Position numbers and translations under genes: made by a program. DNA of 64,000 nucleotides from Chitinophaga rhizophila (GTDB taxonomy: Bacteria > Bacteroidota > Bacteroidia > Chitinophagales > Chitinophagaceae). The DNA is taken from positions 620,001-684,000 of the forward strand of contig NZ_JAICCF010000003.1 in the NCBI RefSeq assembly GCF_019492185.1. Direction: 5' to 3'. This document shows positions 51,607 through 63,200 of the stretch, piece after piece. Below the pieces are notes generated by a model that was given only the letters and a program-made list of their open reading frames with translations, had not been told where the DNA came from and ran no database searches. Every line of letters starts with the position of its first letter. The stretch's first letter is position 1.

Positions 51607-52000
51607 ACGAATACTCATACAAATATCCTGGTGCTGGGATATTGCTGTAATATTTATTAAATTAGTATTGGTGAGCATTGCTTGTACAAGATAATTTGTA
51701 AGCCAGGCTGATTGTTATAACACCTTTCTGGTACTTTACCCTCAACACATTAAACATTTTTACCAGTCAACAGGTTACCAGGATACCTTAAAAAGGCCAC
51801 TTCCATCATCGCGCATTATTTAATTCTAACAAACACCTATACTTTTTTAATCTTTTCTAAATTTTTGGTGTTATACAAAAACTTTCCTAAAAAATACCGG
51901 CTTCCTTTAGTATCTTTATACCGTTCCCGAAACAATTACGGTACCTCAACCGCCACGAGAGAAGCGGGGAAGGTGTGCCAAGGTCAAAAAATCTAAACGA

Positions 52001-55000
52001 ATGCAAGAAGTGAAGCAATTGCAAGGACTGTATCACCCGGATTTTGAGCATGATGCATGCGGAACAGGCTTTACTGCCCACATCAAGGGCCGTAAATCGC
52101 ATCAGATCGTCCGGGATGCGCTGACCATGTTGGAAAACATGGAACACCGTGGTGCATGTGGTTATGAACAGAACACCGGTGATGGAGCAGGTATCCTGAT
52201 TCAGTTACCACATGAGTTCCTGTACGATGAATGCCTGAAAATAGGCTTTAGCCTCCCGGAATTTGGAAAGTACGGTGTAGGTATGATTTTCTTTCCGAAG
52301 GAACCTCGCTGGCGTGAAGAATGCCGTGAGATACTGAACCGTGCGGCCGAGAAACTGGGACTGGATATTCTGGGTTACCGTAAGGTGCCAGTACGTCCTG
52401 ATGGCATTGGTGAAGGTGCCCTTTCGGTAGAACCGGAAATTGAGCAGGTTTTTATTGCCTGTCCATACCATATTACAGATAATGACACTTTTGAACGCAA
52501 ACTCTTTGTACTGCGTAACTACGTTTCCAAAACAGTTCGTAACACAGTACCAAAAGAGAAGGCGCTCTTCTATATTCCTTCCCTGTCTACAAAAACGATC
52601 GTTTACAAAGGTCAGCTGACAACCTACCAGGTACGTCACTATTATGCCGACCTGAGTGATGAGAAGATGGTATCTGCATTTGCGCTGATACACTCCCGTT
52701 TTGCAACCAACACGTTCCCGAGCTGGCGTCTGGCTCACCCTTACCGCTACATTGCGCATAATGGTGAGATCAATACCCTGAAAGGTAACCTGAACTGGTT
52801 AAGAGCAGGTGAGAAAGACTTTGTATCTAAATACTTCTCACAGGAAGAAATGGATATGCTGTTGCCACTGGTAGAAGAAGGTCAGTCTGACTCTGCCAGC
52901 CTTGACAACGTCGTTGAACTGCTGATGCTCACAGGCCGTTCCCTGCCACATGTAATGATGATGCTGATCCCGGAAGCATGGGACGGTAACGATGACATGG
53001 ACCCGGTGAAAAAAGCATTCTACGAATACCATGCATCCCTCATGGAACCATGGGACGGTCCTGCATGTATCTCCTTCACTGACGGTAAGATCATAGGTGG
53101 CACCCTTGACCGTAACGGTCTTCGCCCTGCCCGCTTTGTCATCACCAAAGATGACCGTGTGATCATGGCATCTGAAGCAGGTGTACTGCCGGTAGATCCT
53201 AAAAATGTAAAAGAGAAAGGCCGCCTGCAGCCTGGTAAAATGTTCATCGTAGACATGGAACAGGGCCGTATTATCGGCGATGAGGAGCTGAAGCAGAGCA
53301 TCTGTTCACAGCAACCTTACGGCGAGTGGCTGAATAAATATAAGATCCGCCTGGAAGAGCTGTCTGAACCAAGAGTAACCTTTACTCACCTGGAGCATGA
53401 ACAAATCTTCAAATACCAGCGCGCTTTTGGGTATTCTATTGAAGACCTGAATACCATCATCGCCCCAATGGCGCTGGATGGTAAAGAGCCTATAGGATCC
53501 ATGGGTACAGATGCGCCACTGGCTATCCTCAGCGATCAGCCACAGCACCTGACCAGCTACTTCAAACAGCTGTTTGCACAGGTAACCAACCCACCGATCG
53601 ATCCGATCCGCGAAAGACTGGTTATGTCCCTGGCTACCTACGTAGGTAACAATGGTAACCTGCTCGACGAAGACCCGCTGCACTGTCATGGTCTGGCCCT
53701 TCGCCACCCGATACTGACCAACTTTGAACTGGAAAAGATCCGTAGTATAGATACAGGACTGTTCCAGGCAAAAACCCTGCATACTTACTTCAGAGCTGAC
53801 GGTAAACCCGGTTCTATGGAGAAAGGCCTCCAACGCCTGTGCCGTTACGCAGTAGATGCAGTAGAAGATGGTTTTGAAGTGATCATCCTTTCTGACAGGG
53901 CGATCGACTCTGAGCACGCGGCTATTCCTTCCATCCTGGCAGCATCTGCAGTACACCACCACCTCATCCGTAAAGGATATCGTGGTCAGGTAGGACTGAT
54001 AGTAGAAGCCGGAGATGTTTGGGAAGTGCATCACTTTGCCTGTCTGCTGGGCTTTGGCGTAACAGCTATCAACCCGTATCTGGCACTGAGCACTATCCGC
54101 GACATGAAACTGACAGATAAACTGGAAACAGACCTGGATGTAGATAAACTGAAAAAGAACTATATCAAGGCCGTATGTGATGGTTTGCTGAAAGTGTTCT
54201 CTAAAATGGGTATCTCTACCCTCCAGTCTTATCAGGGAGCACAGATATTTGAAATATTAGGTATCAACCGCCAGGTGGTAGACAAATACTTCACCGGAGC
54301 CGTATCCCGTATACAGGGGATGGGCCTCGACGAAATTGCCCGCGAGACACTGGCTAAGCACTGGATGGGATATGGCCGTAAGGAAACTCCGGTTCAGCGC
54401 CTGACTACCGGCGGTCTGTATCAGTGGAAGAGAAAAGGAGAGTTCCACCTCTTCAATCCTACCACTATCCACCTGTTGCAGTACGCTACCCGTATGGGAG
54501 ACTATAATACCTTCAAAAAGTATTCTAAAGCGGTGAACGACCAGAGTGAAAAAGCAGCTACCCTGCGTAGTCTTTTCACTTTCAAACGTACCCGTCCTTC
54601 CGTACCATTAGAAGAAGTAGAATCTGCTGAAAGCATCCTGAAGCGTTTTGCTACCGGTGCGATGAGCTTTGGTTCTATCTCTCACGAAGCACACTCCACA
54701 CTGGCCATCGCTATGAACCGTATCGGTGCAAAAAGCAATACCGGTGAAGGTGGAGAAGATGAACTGCGTTATGAGCAATTACCTAATGGTGATAGCATGC
54801 GCTCTTCCATCAAACAGGTAGCGAGCGCCCGTTTTGGTGTGACAAGCAACTACTTAACTAATGCGGACGAGCTCCAGATCAAGATGGCCCAGGGTGCGAA
54901 ACCCGGTGAAGGCGGACAGCTGCCTGGCCATAAAGTTGATGAATGGATTGCAAAAGTGCGTCACTCCACACCAGGTGTGGGTCTGATTTCACCTCCTCCG

Positions 55001-56530
55001 CACCACGATATTTATTCCATCGAAGACCTGGCACAGCTGATCTTTGACCTGAAGAACGCTAACCGTGCAGCACGTATCAGTGTGAAGCTGGTATCCAAAG
55101 CAGGCGTAGGTACAATCGCTGCGGGCGTTGCTAAAGCGAAAGCAGATGTAGTACTGATTGCTGGTCATGACGGTGGTACAGGTGCTTCTCCGATCAGCTC
55201 TATCAAACATGCAGGTTTGCCATGGGAACTGGGTCTGGCTGAAACACATCAGACACTGGTGAAGAATAAACTGCGTAGCCGCGTAGTCGTTCAGACTGAC
55301 GGTCAGCTGAAAACAGGCCGCGACATTGCTATCGCTACCTTACTGGGTGCGGAAGAATGGGGTGTAGCTACAGCTGCCCTGGTGGTAGAAGGCTGTATCA
55401 TGATGCGTAAGTGTCACCTGAATACCTGCCCTGTTGGCGTAGCCACCCAGGATGCAGAACTGCGTAAGCGCTTCAATGGTAATGCTGATCACGTAGTGAA
55501 TCTCTTTAAATTCCTGGTAGAAGAACTGCGTGAAATTATGGCAGATCTTGGTTTCCGCAAGATCACTGAAATGGTGGGCCAGGTAGATAGCCTCCAGTTA
55601 CGTGAGAACATTACACACTGGAAGTATAAATCCCTGGATCTGTCTCCGATATTATATAAAGAACCAGCTGCTGAAGTAACAGGGCTGTTCAAACAGGAAG
55701 AACAGGATCACGGCATCAGCGAAGTGATTGACTGGAGACTGCTCAAAGCAGCACAGCCGGCACTTGAGAAGAAAGCACGTGTGTTCCAGCAGTTCCCTGT
55801 GAGAAATACAGACAGGGCAATCGGTACCATCCTTAGTAACGAAATATCTAAACGTTATGGTGGACCAGGCCTTCCGGAAGATACGATCCACTATAAGTTC
55901 GTAGGTTCTGCCGGCCAGAGCTTCGGTGCTTTTAATACCAAAGGTGTGACGCTGGAACTGGAAGGTGAAGCAAACGACTACTTTGGTAAAGGGCTCTCCG
56001 GCGCTAAACTGATACTGTATCCATCTCCTGAAGCTGGTTTTAAGGCAGAAGAGAATATTATCGCAGGAAACGTTGCCTTATATGGCGCTACTTCCGGCGA
56101 GGCCTATATCCGTGGCAAAGCAGGTGAACGTTTCTGCGTTCGTAACTCCGGCGCAACCATTGTAACAGAAGGCGTAGGCGATCACGGTTGTGAATACATG
56201 ACTGGTGGTAAGGCAGTTATTCTGGGCGAGACAGGCCGCAACTTCGGTGCAGGTATGAGTGGTGGTATTGCTTATGTGTATGATGTTAAAGGTGTGTTTG
56301 CAGGACGTTGTAACAAGGACATGATTGATCTTGATCCGCTGGATCAGGATGATGCAGCCGACTTACAGGATCTGATCACCAAGCATCATGCTTACACAAA
56401 CAGTACTGTGGCCAAATTCATACTGAAAGACTGGGAAAATCAGCTGCGTCATTTCGTGAAAGTATTCCCTAAGGAGTACAAAGCTGTGGTGACAGCCAGC
56501 AAAGCCGGCGCACAGAAAGTAGAGAAGTAG
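52001..56530 (+). CDS. gltB: Glutamate synthase, large subunit
   Basis: 1509 residues. Short propeptide then DACGTGF with the glutaminase nucleophile Cys20, exposed after cleavage; glutamine amidotransferase domain to about 430; central domain; FMN-binding synthase domain about 820-1200 ([36 protein letters not shown]) with the [3Fe-4S] cysteines in [15 protein letters not shown] near 1131-1142; C-terminal GXGXG beta-helix about 1260-1450 ([17 protein letters not shown]). Moves ammonia from glutamine to 2-oxoglutarate. It is followed 33 bp later by gltD. Its upstream region is unusually long and rich in signals. Confidence 0.98.
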   Translation: MQEVKQLQGLYHPDFEHDACGTGFTAHIKGRKSHQIVRDALTMLENMEHRGACGYEQNTGDGAGILIQLPHEFLYDECLKIGFSLPEFGKYGVGMIFFPKEPRWREECREILNRAAEKLGLDILGYRKVPVRPDGIGEGALSVEPEIEQVFIACPYHITDNDTFERKLFVLRNYVSKTVRNTVPKEKALFYIPSLSTKTIVYKGQLTTYQVRHYYADLSDEKMVSAFALIHSRFATNTFPSWRLAHPYRYIAHNGEINTLKGNLNWLRAGEKDFVSKYFSQEEMDMLLPLVEEGQSDSASLDNVVELLMLTGRSLPHVMMMLIPEAWDGNDDMDPVKKAFYEYHASLMEPWDGPACISFTDGKIIGGTLDRNGLRPARFVITKDDRVIMASEAGVLPVDPKNVKEKGRLQPGKMFIVDMEQGRIIGDEELKQSICSQQPYGEWLNKYKIRLEELSEPRVTFTHLEHEQIFKYQRAFGYSIEDLNTIIAPMALDGKEPIGSMGTDAPLAILSDQPQHLTSYFKQLFAQVTNPPIDPIRERLVMSLATYVGNNGNLLDEDPLHCHGLALRHPILTNFELEKIRSIDTGLFQAKTLHTYFRADGKPGSMEKGLQRLCRYAVDAVEDGFEVIILSDRAIDSEHAAIPSILAASAVHHHLIRKGYRGQVGLIVEAGDVWEVHHFACLLGFGVTAINPYLALSTIRDMKLTDKLETDLDVDKLKKNYIKAVCDGLLKVFSKMGISTLQSYQGAQIFEILGINRQVVDKYFTGAVSRIQGMGLDEIARETLAKHWMGYGRKETPVQRLTTGGLYQWKRKGEFHLFNPTTIHLLQYATRMGDYNTFKKYSKAVNDQSEKAATLRSLFTFKRTRPSVPLEEVESAESILKRFATGAMSFGSISHEAHSTLAIAMNRIGAKSNTGEGGEDELRYEQLPNGDSMRSSIKQVASARFGVTSNYLTNADELQIKMAQGAKPGEGGQLPGHKVDEWIAKVRHSTPGVGLISPPPHHDIYSIEDLAQLIFDLKNANRAARISVKLVSKAGVGTIAAGVAKAKADVVLIAGHDGGTGASPISSIKHAGLPWELGLAETHQTLVKNKLRSRVVVQTDGQLKTGRDIAIATLLGAEEWGVATAALVVEGCIMMRKCHLNTCPVGVATQDAELRKRFNGNADHVVNLFKFLVEELREIMADLGFRKITEMVGQVDSLQLRENITHWKYKSLDLSPILYKEPAAEVTGLFKQEEQDHGISEVIDWRLLKAAQPALEKKARVFQQFPVRNTDRAIGTILSNEISKRYGGPGLPEDTIHYKFVGSAGQSFGAFNTKGVTLELEGEANDYFGKGLSGAKLILYPSPEAGFKAEENIIAGNVALYGATSGEAYIRGKAGERFCVRNSGATIVTEGVGDHGCEYMTGGKAVILGETGRNFGAGMSGGIAYVYDVKGVFAGRCNKDMIDLDPLDQDDAADLQDLITKHHAYTNSTVAKFILKDWENQLRHFVKVFPKEYKAVVTASKAGAQKVEK

Positions 56531-56563
56531 TAACATTCTAACACCACCTAACGAAGAAGACAA

Positions 56564-58039
56564 ATGGGCAAACCAACAGGATTCCTGGAATTTACCCGGG
56601 AGCTGCCGGGCAAATCTCCCGCTAAGGAAAGAGTCCAGCACTATAATGAATTTGTAGAGAAATATTCAGACTCAAAGCTGAATGAACAGTCTGCACGTTG
56701 CATGAACTGCGGCGTACCATTCTGCCACAGCGGTTGTCCGCTGGGTAACGTGATCCCTGAGTTCAACGATGCGGTGTATCACAAAGACTGGAAAGAAGCC
56801 TACGAAATCCTGACAAGTACCAATAACTTCCCGGAATTTACAGGTCGTATCTGTCCTGCACCTTGCGAGAGTGCCTGCGTACTTGGTATCAATCAGCCTC
56901 CAGTGGCTATTGAGGAAATAGAACGTCACATCATTGAAATAGCTTTCGATAAAGGACTCGTACAGGCTAAAACGCCAAGAGTACGTACCGGTAAGAAAGT
57001 TGCCGTAATAGGCTCAGGTCCTGCAGGACTGGCGGCCGCTGCACAGCTGAACTATGCCGGTCATAACGTAACGGTATTTGAAAGAGATGATGCACCGGGT
57101 GGACTGCTGCGCTATGGTATTCCCGACTTCAAACTGGAGAAATGGGTGATCGACCGTCGTGTTAAACTGATGGAAGAAGAAGGTATTGTATTCCAGTGTA
57201 ACGCTAACGTAGGAGTGAATGTAAGTGTGAATGACCTGCTGCGTGAATACAATGCAATCGTACTGGCAGGTGGTTCTACAGTACCCCGCGACTTGGGTAT
57301 CCCTGGCCGTCAGCTGAAAGGTGTTCATTTTGCAATGGACTTCCTCAAGCAGCAAAATAAACGTGTAGGGCAGCGGGAAGTACAGGCAGAAGATATCCTG
57401 GCTACCGGCAAGAACGTTATTGTAATAGGTGGTGGCGATACAGGCTCTGACTGCGTAGGTACCTCCAACCGCCATGGCGCAATTGGCGTTACCCAACTGG
57501 AGCTGTTGCCAAAACCGCCAGGTGAACGTACTACGTATATGCCGTGGCCAACTTATCCTATGGTATTGAAAACTTCTTCCTCTCATGAAGAAGGTGCTAC
57601 CCGCGAATGGGCTATCGGCACGAAAGAGTTTGTAGGCGATGCAGATGGTAATCTGAAAGGATTAAAGATAGTAAGGCTTGAATGGGCATTAGGTCCTGAT
57701 GGCAGACCAGGCAGCTTTAAGGAAGTTCCCGGTACTGAACAGGAGATCCCTTGTGAACTGGCATTCCTGGCTATGGGCTTCCTGCATCCACAGCATGTTG
57801 GCTTACTGGATGAACTAGGTGTAGACAGAGATGAGCGTGGTAATGTGAAAGCTACAGAAAAAGCCTACCAGACATCTATCTCTAAAGTGTTTACCGCAGG
57901 AGATATGCGCCGTGGCCAGTCACTGGTGGTATGGGCCATCAGTGAAGGACGTGAGTGTGCAAGAAAAGTAGACGAGTTCCTGATGGGCGCATCTCAACTT
58001 GAAAGTAAAGATCATTCTCTTCAGGCAATGGCTGTATAA
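56564..58039 (+). CDS. gltD: Glutamate synthase, small subunit
   Basis: 491 residues. N-terminal cysteine-rich region ([25 protein letters not shown] and [15 protein letters not shown]) for two [4Fe-4S] clusters, FAD-binding [38 protein letters not shown], and NAD(P)H-binding [18 protein letters not shown]. Feeds electrons from NAD(P)H to GltB. Ends with [19 protein letters not shown], the FAD-domain closing motif. A terminator follows. Confidence 0.98.
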   Translation: MGKPTGFLEFTRELPGKSPAKERVQHYNEFVEKYSDSKLNEQSARCMNCGVPFCHSGCPLGNVIPEFNDAVYHKDWKEAYEILTSTNNFPEFTGRICPAPCESACVLGINQPPVAIEEIERHIIEIAFDKGLVQAKTPRVRTGKKVAVIGSGPAGLAAAAQLNYAGHNVTVFERDDAPGGLLRYGIPDFKLEKWVIDRRVKLMEEEGIVFQCNANVGVNVSVNDLLREYNAIVLAGGSTVPRDLGIPGRQLKGVHFAMDFLKQQNKRVGQREVQAEDILATGKNVIVIGGGDTGSDCVGTSNRHGAIGVTQLELLPKPPGERTTYMPWPTYPMVLKTSSSHEEGATREWAIGTKEFVGDADGNLKGLKIVRLEWALGPDGRPGSFKEVPGTEQEIPCELAFLAMGFLHPQHVGLLDELGVDRDERGNVKATEKAYQTSISKVFTAGDMRRGQSLVVWAISEGRECARKVDEFLMGASQLESKDHSLQAMAV

Positions 58040-58118
58040 CCCATCTGCCGCGGAAGAGCTCAAATTATAATCTAAGAGTCTCATAAGCAGGTTTAGATTT
58101 TGTTGTAACCTTCAGCCG

Positions 58119-58142
58119 GGCCGGGTCTTTACCCGGCCTTTT
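58119..58142 (+). terminator. Terminator of gltBD
   Basis: GGCCGGGT (58119-58126) with ACCCGGCC (58131-58138), CTTT loop, then TTTT, 80 bp after the stop. Confidence 0.85.
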
Positions 58143-58154
58143 GTATACCGGAAG

Positions 58155-58182
58155 TTGTCGCCTGGGAATTTCCATATCTTTG
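58155..58182 (+). promoter_or_regulatory. Promoter TTG-N17-TATCTTTG
   Basis: A -33 TTG (58155-58157) and an exact -7 box (58175-58182), 28 nt before the ATG at 58211. Confidence 0.65.
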
Positions 58183-58210
58183 ATGCAGCAACTATACATG
58201 CTGTACACCT

Positions 58211-58798
58211 ATGAGAGCACTATTATTGTCCCTGATTGCCGGATTATTCCTCCTGCCGGCCTATTCCCAGCCAAGAACAAAACTCAGACTCAATGTTAAC
58301 GAAGACAAGCTGGATTCCGTTAAACACTATCATAAACTGCTGATTGTAGGCGAAGGAAATATGCAGGCACGTATGTACGTGCAAAGCCTGTCAGAACAAC
58401 TGAGCAAAGCCTTGAAAAAGCAGGAGATCGAATGTAAATATGAATACCTGGGCGATAGCGATAAAAATAATATAGCCGCAGCACTGGAGAAAGCCAAATC
58501 ATGGTCTCCCGATGCTATACTGCGCTTTATACCAGCGCAAAGCAGCGAGCAAACAAAGCAACATATCATCGCCACAGAAAATGATCCGAATAACCGGATG
58601 TACCGGTATGTGGACCGCTCTAACTCATTATATCTCACCAACGCCTTCGATATCATCCTGAATGACCAGGCAGATCCTCGTGTATGGTCTGCCAGGCTAT
58701 CCACAGTGATAGAGGCTGGGCAGCCCACTATATACAAACGGATCAGTAAGATGATCATAACAGGCATGATCAAACAGAACATTTTTCCAAAATCATAA
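58211..58798 (+). CDS. Secreted protein of unknown function, paralogue A
   Basis: 195 residues, no named family recognised. Signal peptide 1-19 (LFLLPAYSQ). The core DSVKHYHKLLIVGEGNMQARMYVQSLSEQLSKALKKQEIECKYEYLGDSDKNNIAAALEKAKSW is shared almost in register with the next gene. The pattern (strand KLLIVGEG, helix, IECKYEYLG) resembles the alpha/beta domain of envelope lipoproteins such as the one at 14920-15561, but without a lipobox. Own promoter. Confidence 0.75.
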   Translation: MRALLLSLIAGLFLLPAYSQPRTKLRLNVNEDKLDSVKHYHKLLIVGEGNMQARMYVQSLSEQLSKALKKQEIECKYEYLGDSDKNNIAAALEKAKSWSPDAILRFIPAQSSEQTKQHIIATENDPNNRMYRYVDRSNSLYLTNAFDIILNDQADPRVWSARLSTVIEAGQPTIYKRISKMIITGMIKQNIFPKS

Positions 58799-58834
58799 CA
58801 GCAAGAAGCTGGTTATTCGTCAATTATCATTGTA

Positions 58835-58842
58835 TATCTTTG
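58835..58842 (+). promoter_or_regulatory. -7 promoter box TATCTTTG
   Basis: Exact TAnnTTTG, 31 nt before the ATG at 58874. The same octamer precedes paralogue A. Confidence 0.65.
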
Positions 58843-58873
58843 TTTATCAGATTTTTATTCTCCCTTACCTTTT

Positions 58874-59461
58874 ATGAAAGTAGTAGTATTATTATTGTTA
58901 GTCTGCCTGTTTACCACAAGAGTACAGGCACAATTAACAGAAATTCAGTTGAACCCTATTGAGCAGTTGCAGGACAGTTTAAAGCACTATCATAGGATAT
59001 TAATTGTAGGTGATGGAAACTACATGAACCGCACGCTTGTCAATAACCTGGGCAATGAATTGGTAAAAGCCCTCCAACAAAAGAAGATTGAATGCCAGTA
59101 TCAATACCTTGGAGACAAGAGCAAGACAGATATTAAGGCAGCACTGAAACAGGCAGAGCGCTGGGAGCATGACGCGGTGTTACAGATCAGTCCCATTTCG
59201 AGTGAGGTGAATGGATCAACAATAGGCGTAAGTGCTGACGCCATTGTAGGGACACTTTTATTTCCGGGAACTATACCTTTGTTAGGTAATGGCGGCGCTT
59301 ATGTAAGAGACGACCTGGATATCTCTCTGCGGGAAAATACTACAGACGTCTGGTTTGGCCGTCTCACCGTACAGGCAAAGATGGGTAAGAAGTCAATATT
59401 CAAAAAGATCCGGAAAGCTATATTCGCCGACATGGAAAGGCAAAACGTGCTTGATTTATAA
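58874..59461 (+). CDS. Secreted protein of unknown function, paralogue B
   Basis: 195 residues, exactly the length of paralogue A and clearly duplicated from it: DSLKHYHRILIVGDGNYMNRTLVNNLGNELVKALQQKKIECQYQYLGDKSKTDIKAALKQAERW. Signal peptide 1-20 (TTRVQAQ). The middle differs most: this copy has a Gly/Ile-rich hydrophobic stretch (IVGTLLFPGTIPLLGNGGAY, about 130-150) which in copy A is replaced by an Arg/Asn/Tyr-rich segment. The end WFGRLTVQAKMGKKSIFKKIRKAI matches copy A's WSARLSTVIEAGQPTIYKRISKMI. Co-transcribed with the gene 8 bp downstream. Confidence 0.75.
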   Translation: MKVVVLLLLVCLFTTRVQAQLTEIQLNPIEQLQDSLKHYHRILIVGDGNYMNRTLVNNLGNELVKALQQKKIECQYQYLGDKSKTDIKAALKQAERWEHDAVLQISPISSEVNGSTIGVSADAIVGTLLFPGTIPLLGNGGAYVRDDLDISLRENTTDVWFGRLTVQAKMGKKSIFKKIRKAIFADMERQNVLDL

Positions 59462-59469
59462 CTACTGAC

Positions 59470-60111
59470 ATGCTAAAAGCAGTACATTTGTTATCTATGA
59501 GGCAGTTGGTATTTCTATTTATGTTCTGCACAACAATAGTGCATTACAGCTCCGCACAGGTAGGCAATACAGTTTACGATACGCGTCAGTATAAGAAAGG
59601 CGTGTATAAGACTTTCAAAGAGTTCAGATCAAATAATCCCTCCATCACGGGATCCCTGGTAGTAAAGAACAAAACGGCAGCAGCACAGGTATACCTGTTG
59701 GCATCTCCTAATGAGCTGAGAATCATTGACTCAACAGGGCAGGAGCAGAAAGTGAAAAAGTATTGGGGCTATTCTGATGGTACAGCCATCTATATTAAAG
59801 ATAATGGCCTGAATAAATTAGAGGAGATTGGGTACTATTGCATCTATAAAGTGAACGCTATCACCTCAGTTCCGGTAAACAGGGCTACAGGTGGGATGGT
59901 ATTTGAGAATACACCGCCTCCAGCAGCAGATAAGCGGGTGCTTAACCTGGCAACCGGCGATGTATATGATCTTACAATGTTTAATTTGCGCCGGTATATC
60001 CTTCCCCAGGATACGACCTTGTTGCGTGAGTTTATGGAAGATAAACAGAATAAGACCAGACTGGTGTATTATATACAGAAATTCAACAAGCGTAACACAC
60101 CAAATTGGTGA
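59470..60111 (+). CDS. Secreted protein of unknown function
   Basis: 213 residues from the first ATG; a second ATG at 59497 would give a more usual signal peptide (MRQLVFLFMFCTTIVHYSSAQ without the first residues). The mature part starts NTVYDTRQYKKGVYKTFKEFRSNNPSITG and includes WGYSDGTAIYIKDNGLNKLEEIGYYCIYK; this 'must-show-in-envelope' pattern recurs in Bacteroidota secreted proteins but I cannot name a family. It begins 8 bp after paralogue B and ends at a terminator. Confidence 0.7.
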   Translation: MLKAVHLLSMRQLVFLFMFCTTIVHYSSAQVGNTVYDTRQYKKGVYKTFKEFRSNNPSITGSLVVKNKTAAAQVYLLASPNELRIIDSTGQEQKVKKYWGYSDGTAIYIKDNGLNKLEEIGYYCIYKVNAITSVPVNRATGGMVFENTPPPAADKRVLNLATGDVYDLTMFNLRRYILPQDTTLLREFMEDKQNKTRLVYYIQKFNKRNTPNW

Positions 60112-60150
60112 TATTCCGTCAATAATATTGATATACAGCTTCTTAAAATC

Positions 60151-60184
60151 AAAGCGTCTTGTGAGTAACAGGACGCTTTTTTTT
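60151..60184 (+). terminator. Terminator of the 58874-60111 unit
   Basis: 12-bp stem with one wobble (60151-60162 with 60168-60179) followed by eight T. Confidence 0.88.
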
Positions 60185-60292
60185 ATGTGTAGACGCCTCA
60201 GCAGGTATAGTATTTGTTTGTTTAACACCGTACAACAGAAGTGCCCTAAAGCGTTTTATTTCAGTAATTTACTGTAAGTAACCTTTTTCATA

Positions 60293-63200
60293 GTGACAGA
60301 TCAATCTACAAACGAAGAAAAACATCATGGTCGTCCCTGGTGGCGATGGTTATTGTGGGCGCTTGTCGTCCTATTGATACTCCCTGTTATGGCGGTATTG
60401 CTTTTACAATTGCATCCTGTGCAGGACTTTATACGCCGGCAGGGGGAACAATACCTGAAAAAGAAACTCCATACCCAGGTCAAGATCGGCTATTTACGTA
60501 TGCGTGGCTGGCAGTATCTGGAGCTCCGCGATGTATATGTTGCAGACACCTCCTCAAAAGCCTTGCTATATTCCGAATCCCTTAAAGTACGCTACAACTT
60601 GTTGGCATTTCTCAACAATGAGTTACAGGTGAACGGTCTCGATTGGGATTCTGTACTTGTTAACGTATACCGTAATCAGGGCGACAGCACATTTAACTAC
60701 CAGTTTATTCAGGACGCATTTGTATCAAAAGATACGATCCCTGATACATTATCTGCAGAGACAGGTACTACCTTACAATTTAATATTAAGGATGTCAACC
60801 TCAGTAAACTGCGCCTGCGCTTTGCTGATGCAGAAGGAGGGATGAATGCTGTATTATATCTGCAATCCTTACATATAGACCCGGATGATTTGCTGCTGGA
60901 CGAAGGCTTGTACGCCTTCAGAGGTATTGAGGTGAACGGACTTAAAGGGCTGTATACCCAGGCTTATCGTCCGAAGGCAGTAACAGCAGCACCGCCGCCG
61001 CCCGTGCCTGCTGATACCGCAGGAACACCGTTCCACCTGCTGCTTAAAAAACTTCAGATCAAAAACAGTTCATTCCTTTATGCAGACGAGGCTAGCGGTC
61101 TCTCTACAGTGTGGAGGATTGGTAATCTGCAGTTGTTAAATTCAAGCATAGACATGGATTCTACGCTGGTACAACTGGATGGTTTACAGCTTGGTAACAC
61201 CGCAGGGGTATTTACATTATCCGCAGCAAAAGATACCTCCGCGCCACTTCCAACTGATAGTACAGCCCCCAATACCTGGAAGGTACTGGCTACCAAGGCG
61301 GAGATGGAGCATGTAGACTTCAAATTTGACAATAACACTGCTCCGGCTCCAAGAGGTGCTGGCAGCGACCCTGACTATAATCACCTCTTCCTCTATAACT
61401 TCAACACCGCAGTTTCTAATATTATCTATCAGCCAGACACTATAAAGGCTGTGTTGAAGAAACTGGAAGTAAGAGAAAAATCAGGCTTTGCGGTGAAACA
61501 GGGCCGTTTTGACGTATTGTTCACCCCACAGTCTCTGGCTCTGCAGAACCTTTTGCTGCAAACCAATAAAACTGTACTACGCAAAGAGATAGCTGTAACG
61601 GTTCCTTCATGGGCTACCATGGCAGACAATCTCGACTTGCTGCAGTTAAAAGCCAACATCGACTCTTCTCATATCTCTCTGGGAGAGTGGTTACCGTTTG
61701 TACCAGATTCCCGCAAGAATCCTTCAATGAAACCATTGTGGGACAAAGAAATAGATATCACGACTGTCCTAAAGGGTAGTCTTGGTAAACTGATCATTGA
61801 AACACTGCGTGTAGCAGACAACAAAGGCAACCGCATACGCACAAATGGTGAAATTGCTCATGCTGCCGATCCGGAGAAAGTTGCTGCTAACTTACCGGAT
61901 ATTTATATTGAATCCGGTAACAAACCATTACGCTCCTGGTTACCTCCGGGTACTATGCCGGATACACCACGCCTCCCTGAACATCTTGTTATTACCGGCA
62001 ACTTGCTAGGCGGCATGCAGGATCTTAAAACACAGCTTCAACTAACAAGCAGTTCTGCCAACGCCAAGCTCGCTGCACACCTGGTTAATATTACAGACAG
62101 TATCCGTGCCCGCTACGATGTGAATCTGTCATCCTTCAAAGTACACCCTGGTGTACTGATGTACGATACCTCTATGGGTTGGATAAGCGGAAGGGCATCA
62201 GCTGCCGGCCAGGGATATACCTTCCCAGGCATGATCGCCAGGGCTGCTGTATACCTTGATGCTGCCACCTACAACGGATATACTTACCGTGGTGTAAAAG
62301 TGAATGGTGATATTGACAAACAACAGTTACACGCAGAAGGCGAAAGCACAGATACCAGTGTAACTATGGCTTTTGATGTGAACGCTGTACTCAATGATAC
62401 CAGTATCAGTTCTTTACAGGCTAATCTGAAAATGGATAAAGCCGATCTGTATACAACCAATTGGTATAGTCAGCCAATGATGCTGAAAGGTAACCTTGCC
62501 GCAGACTTCGCCAGTCTTGATCCGAAGAGGCTGGAAGGTAAGGCCTTCCTCGACGGATGGCAGGTAGCCACAAACGGACAGGTGTTCCCAATTGATACTG
62601 TGGCGCTTACTGCCAGCTATCAGGACCAGCAATATCTATCACTGACAGGGCCGTTTGGCTATATCAATGCCAACGGACAAATAGATTATACCAAAGTTGG
62701 TGGTGCTTTTGGCCAGTTGATTAACAAGCCGTTACAACCATATGACAGTGCCAAACTGGTAAAGCTTCCTGCTGGACAGATACTTCAATGGAATGCCGCT
62801 ATATCCTGGCCACGCAGCCTGAAAAATATGCTTCCTTACCTGCGTATGGAACAACCATTGATTATTACCGGCCGTCTAAACTCAGACAGTAGCCTGGTTG
62901 CCTTAAACGCATCCCTGCTTAAACTGACCTACGACTCTATCAGAGTAGATAGCGTGAATATCACCGCCCAGATACAAGATACCTCGCTGGAAGCGATGGT
63001 GGATATAGCCAAACTATATCATCCAGTCGCACCATTGAACCATACACAGATAAAGGCAGGCGCAGAAGCAGGAAAGGTAGAATGGGACCTGCTGCTGGAC
63101 GATATCAAGCGAAATCCTAAATACAAACTTGGTGGCTATGTGACATTCCTGCCAGCTAACGCAATGGATCTTGCGCTGAAGACAGACCTGTTACTTAACA

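Larger units (their letters stand above)
51413..52000. other. 588-bp leader/spacer upstream of gltB
   Basis: No protein gene. It holds a triple GACGAAC repeat (51562-51590), a near -7 box just after it (51599-51606), a hairpin AATATCC/GGATATT (51622-51628 and 51637-51643), and a second near -7 box TATCTTTA (51911-51918) 82 nt before gltB. If the first box is used, gltB would have a leader of about 390 nt. Confidence 0.55.

Noticed and set aside
53306-54034. Minus-strand frame of 242 codons inside gltB
   Set aside because: Antisense shadow of a strongly conserved gene.
57014-57586. Minus-strand frame of 190 codons inside gltD
   Set aside because: Antisense shadow; no start signal or protein features.
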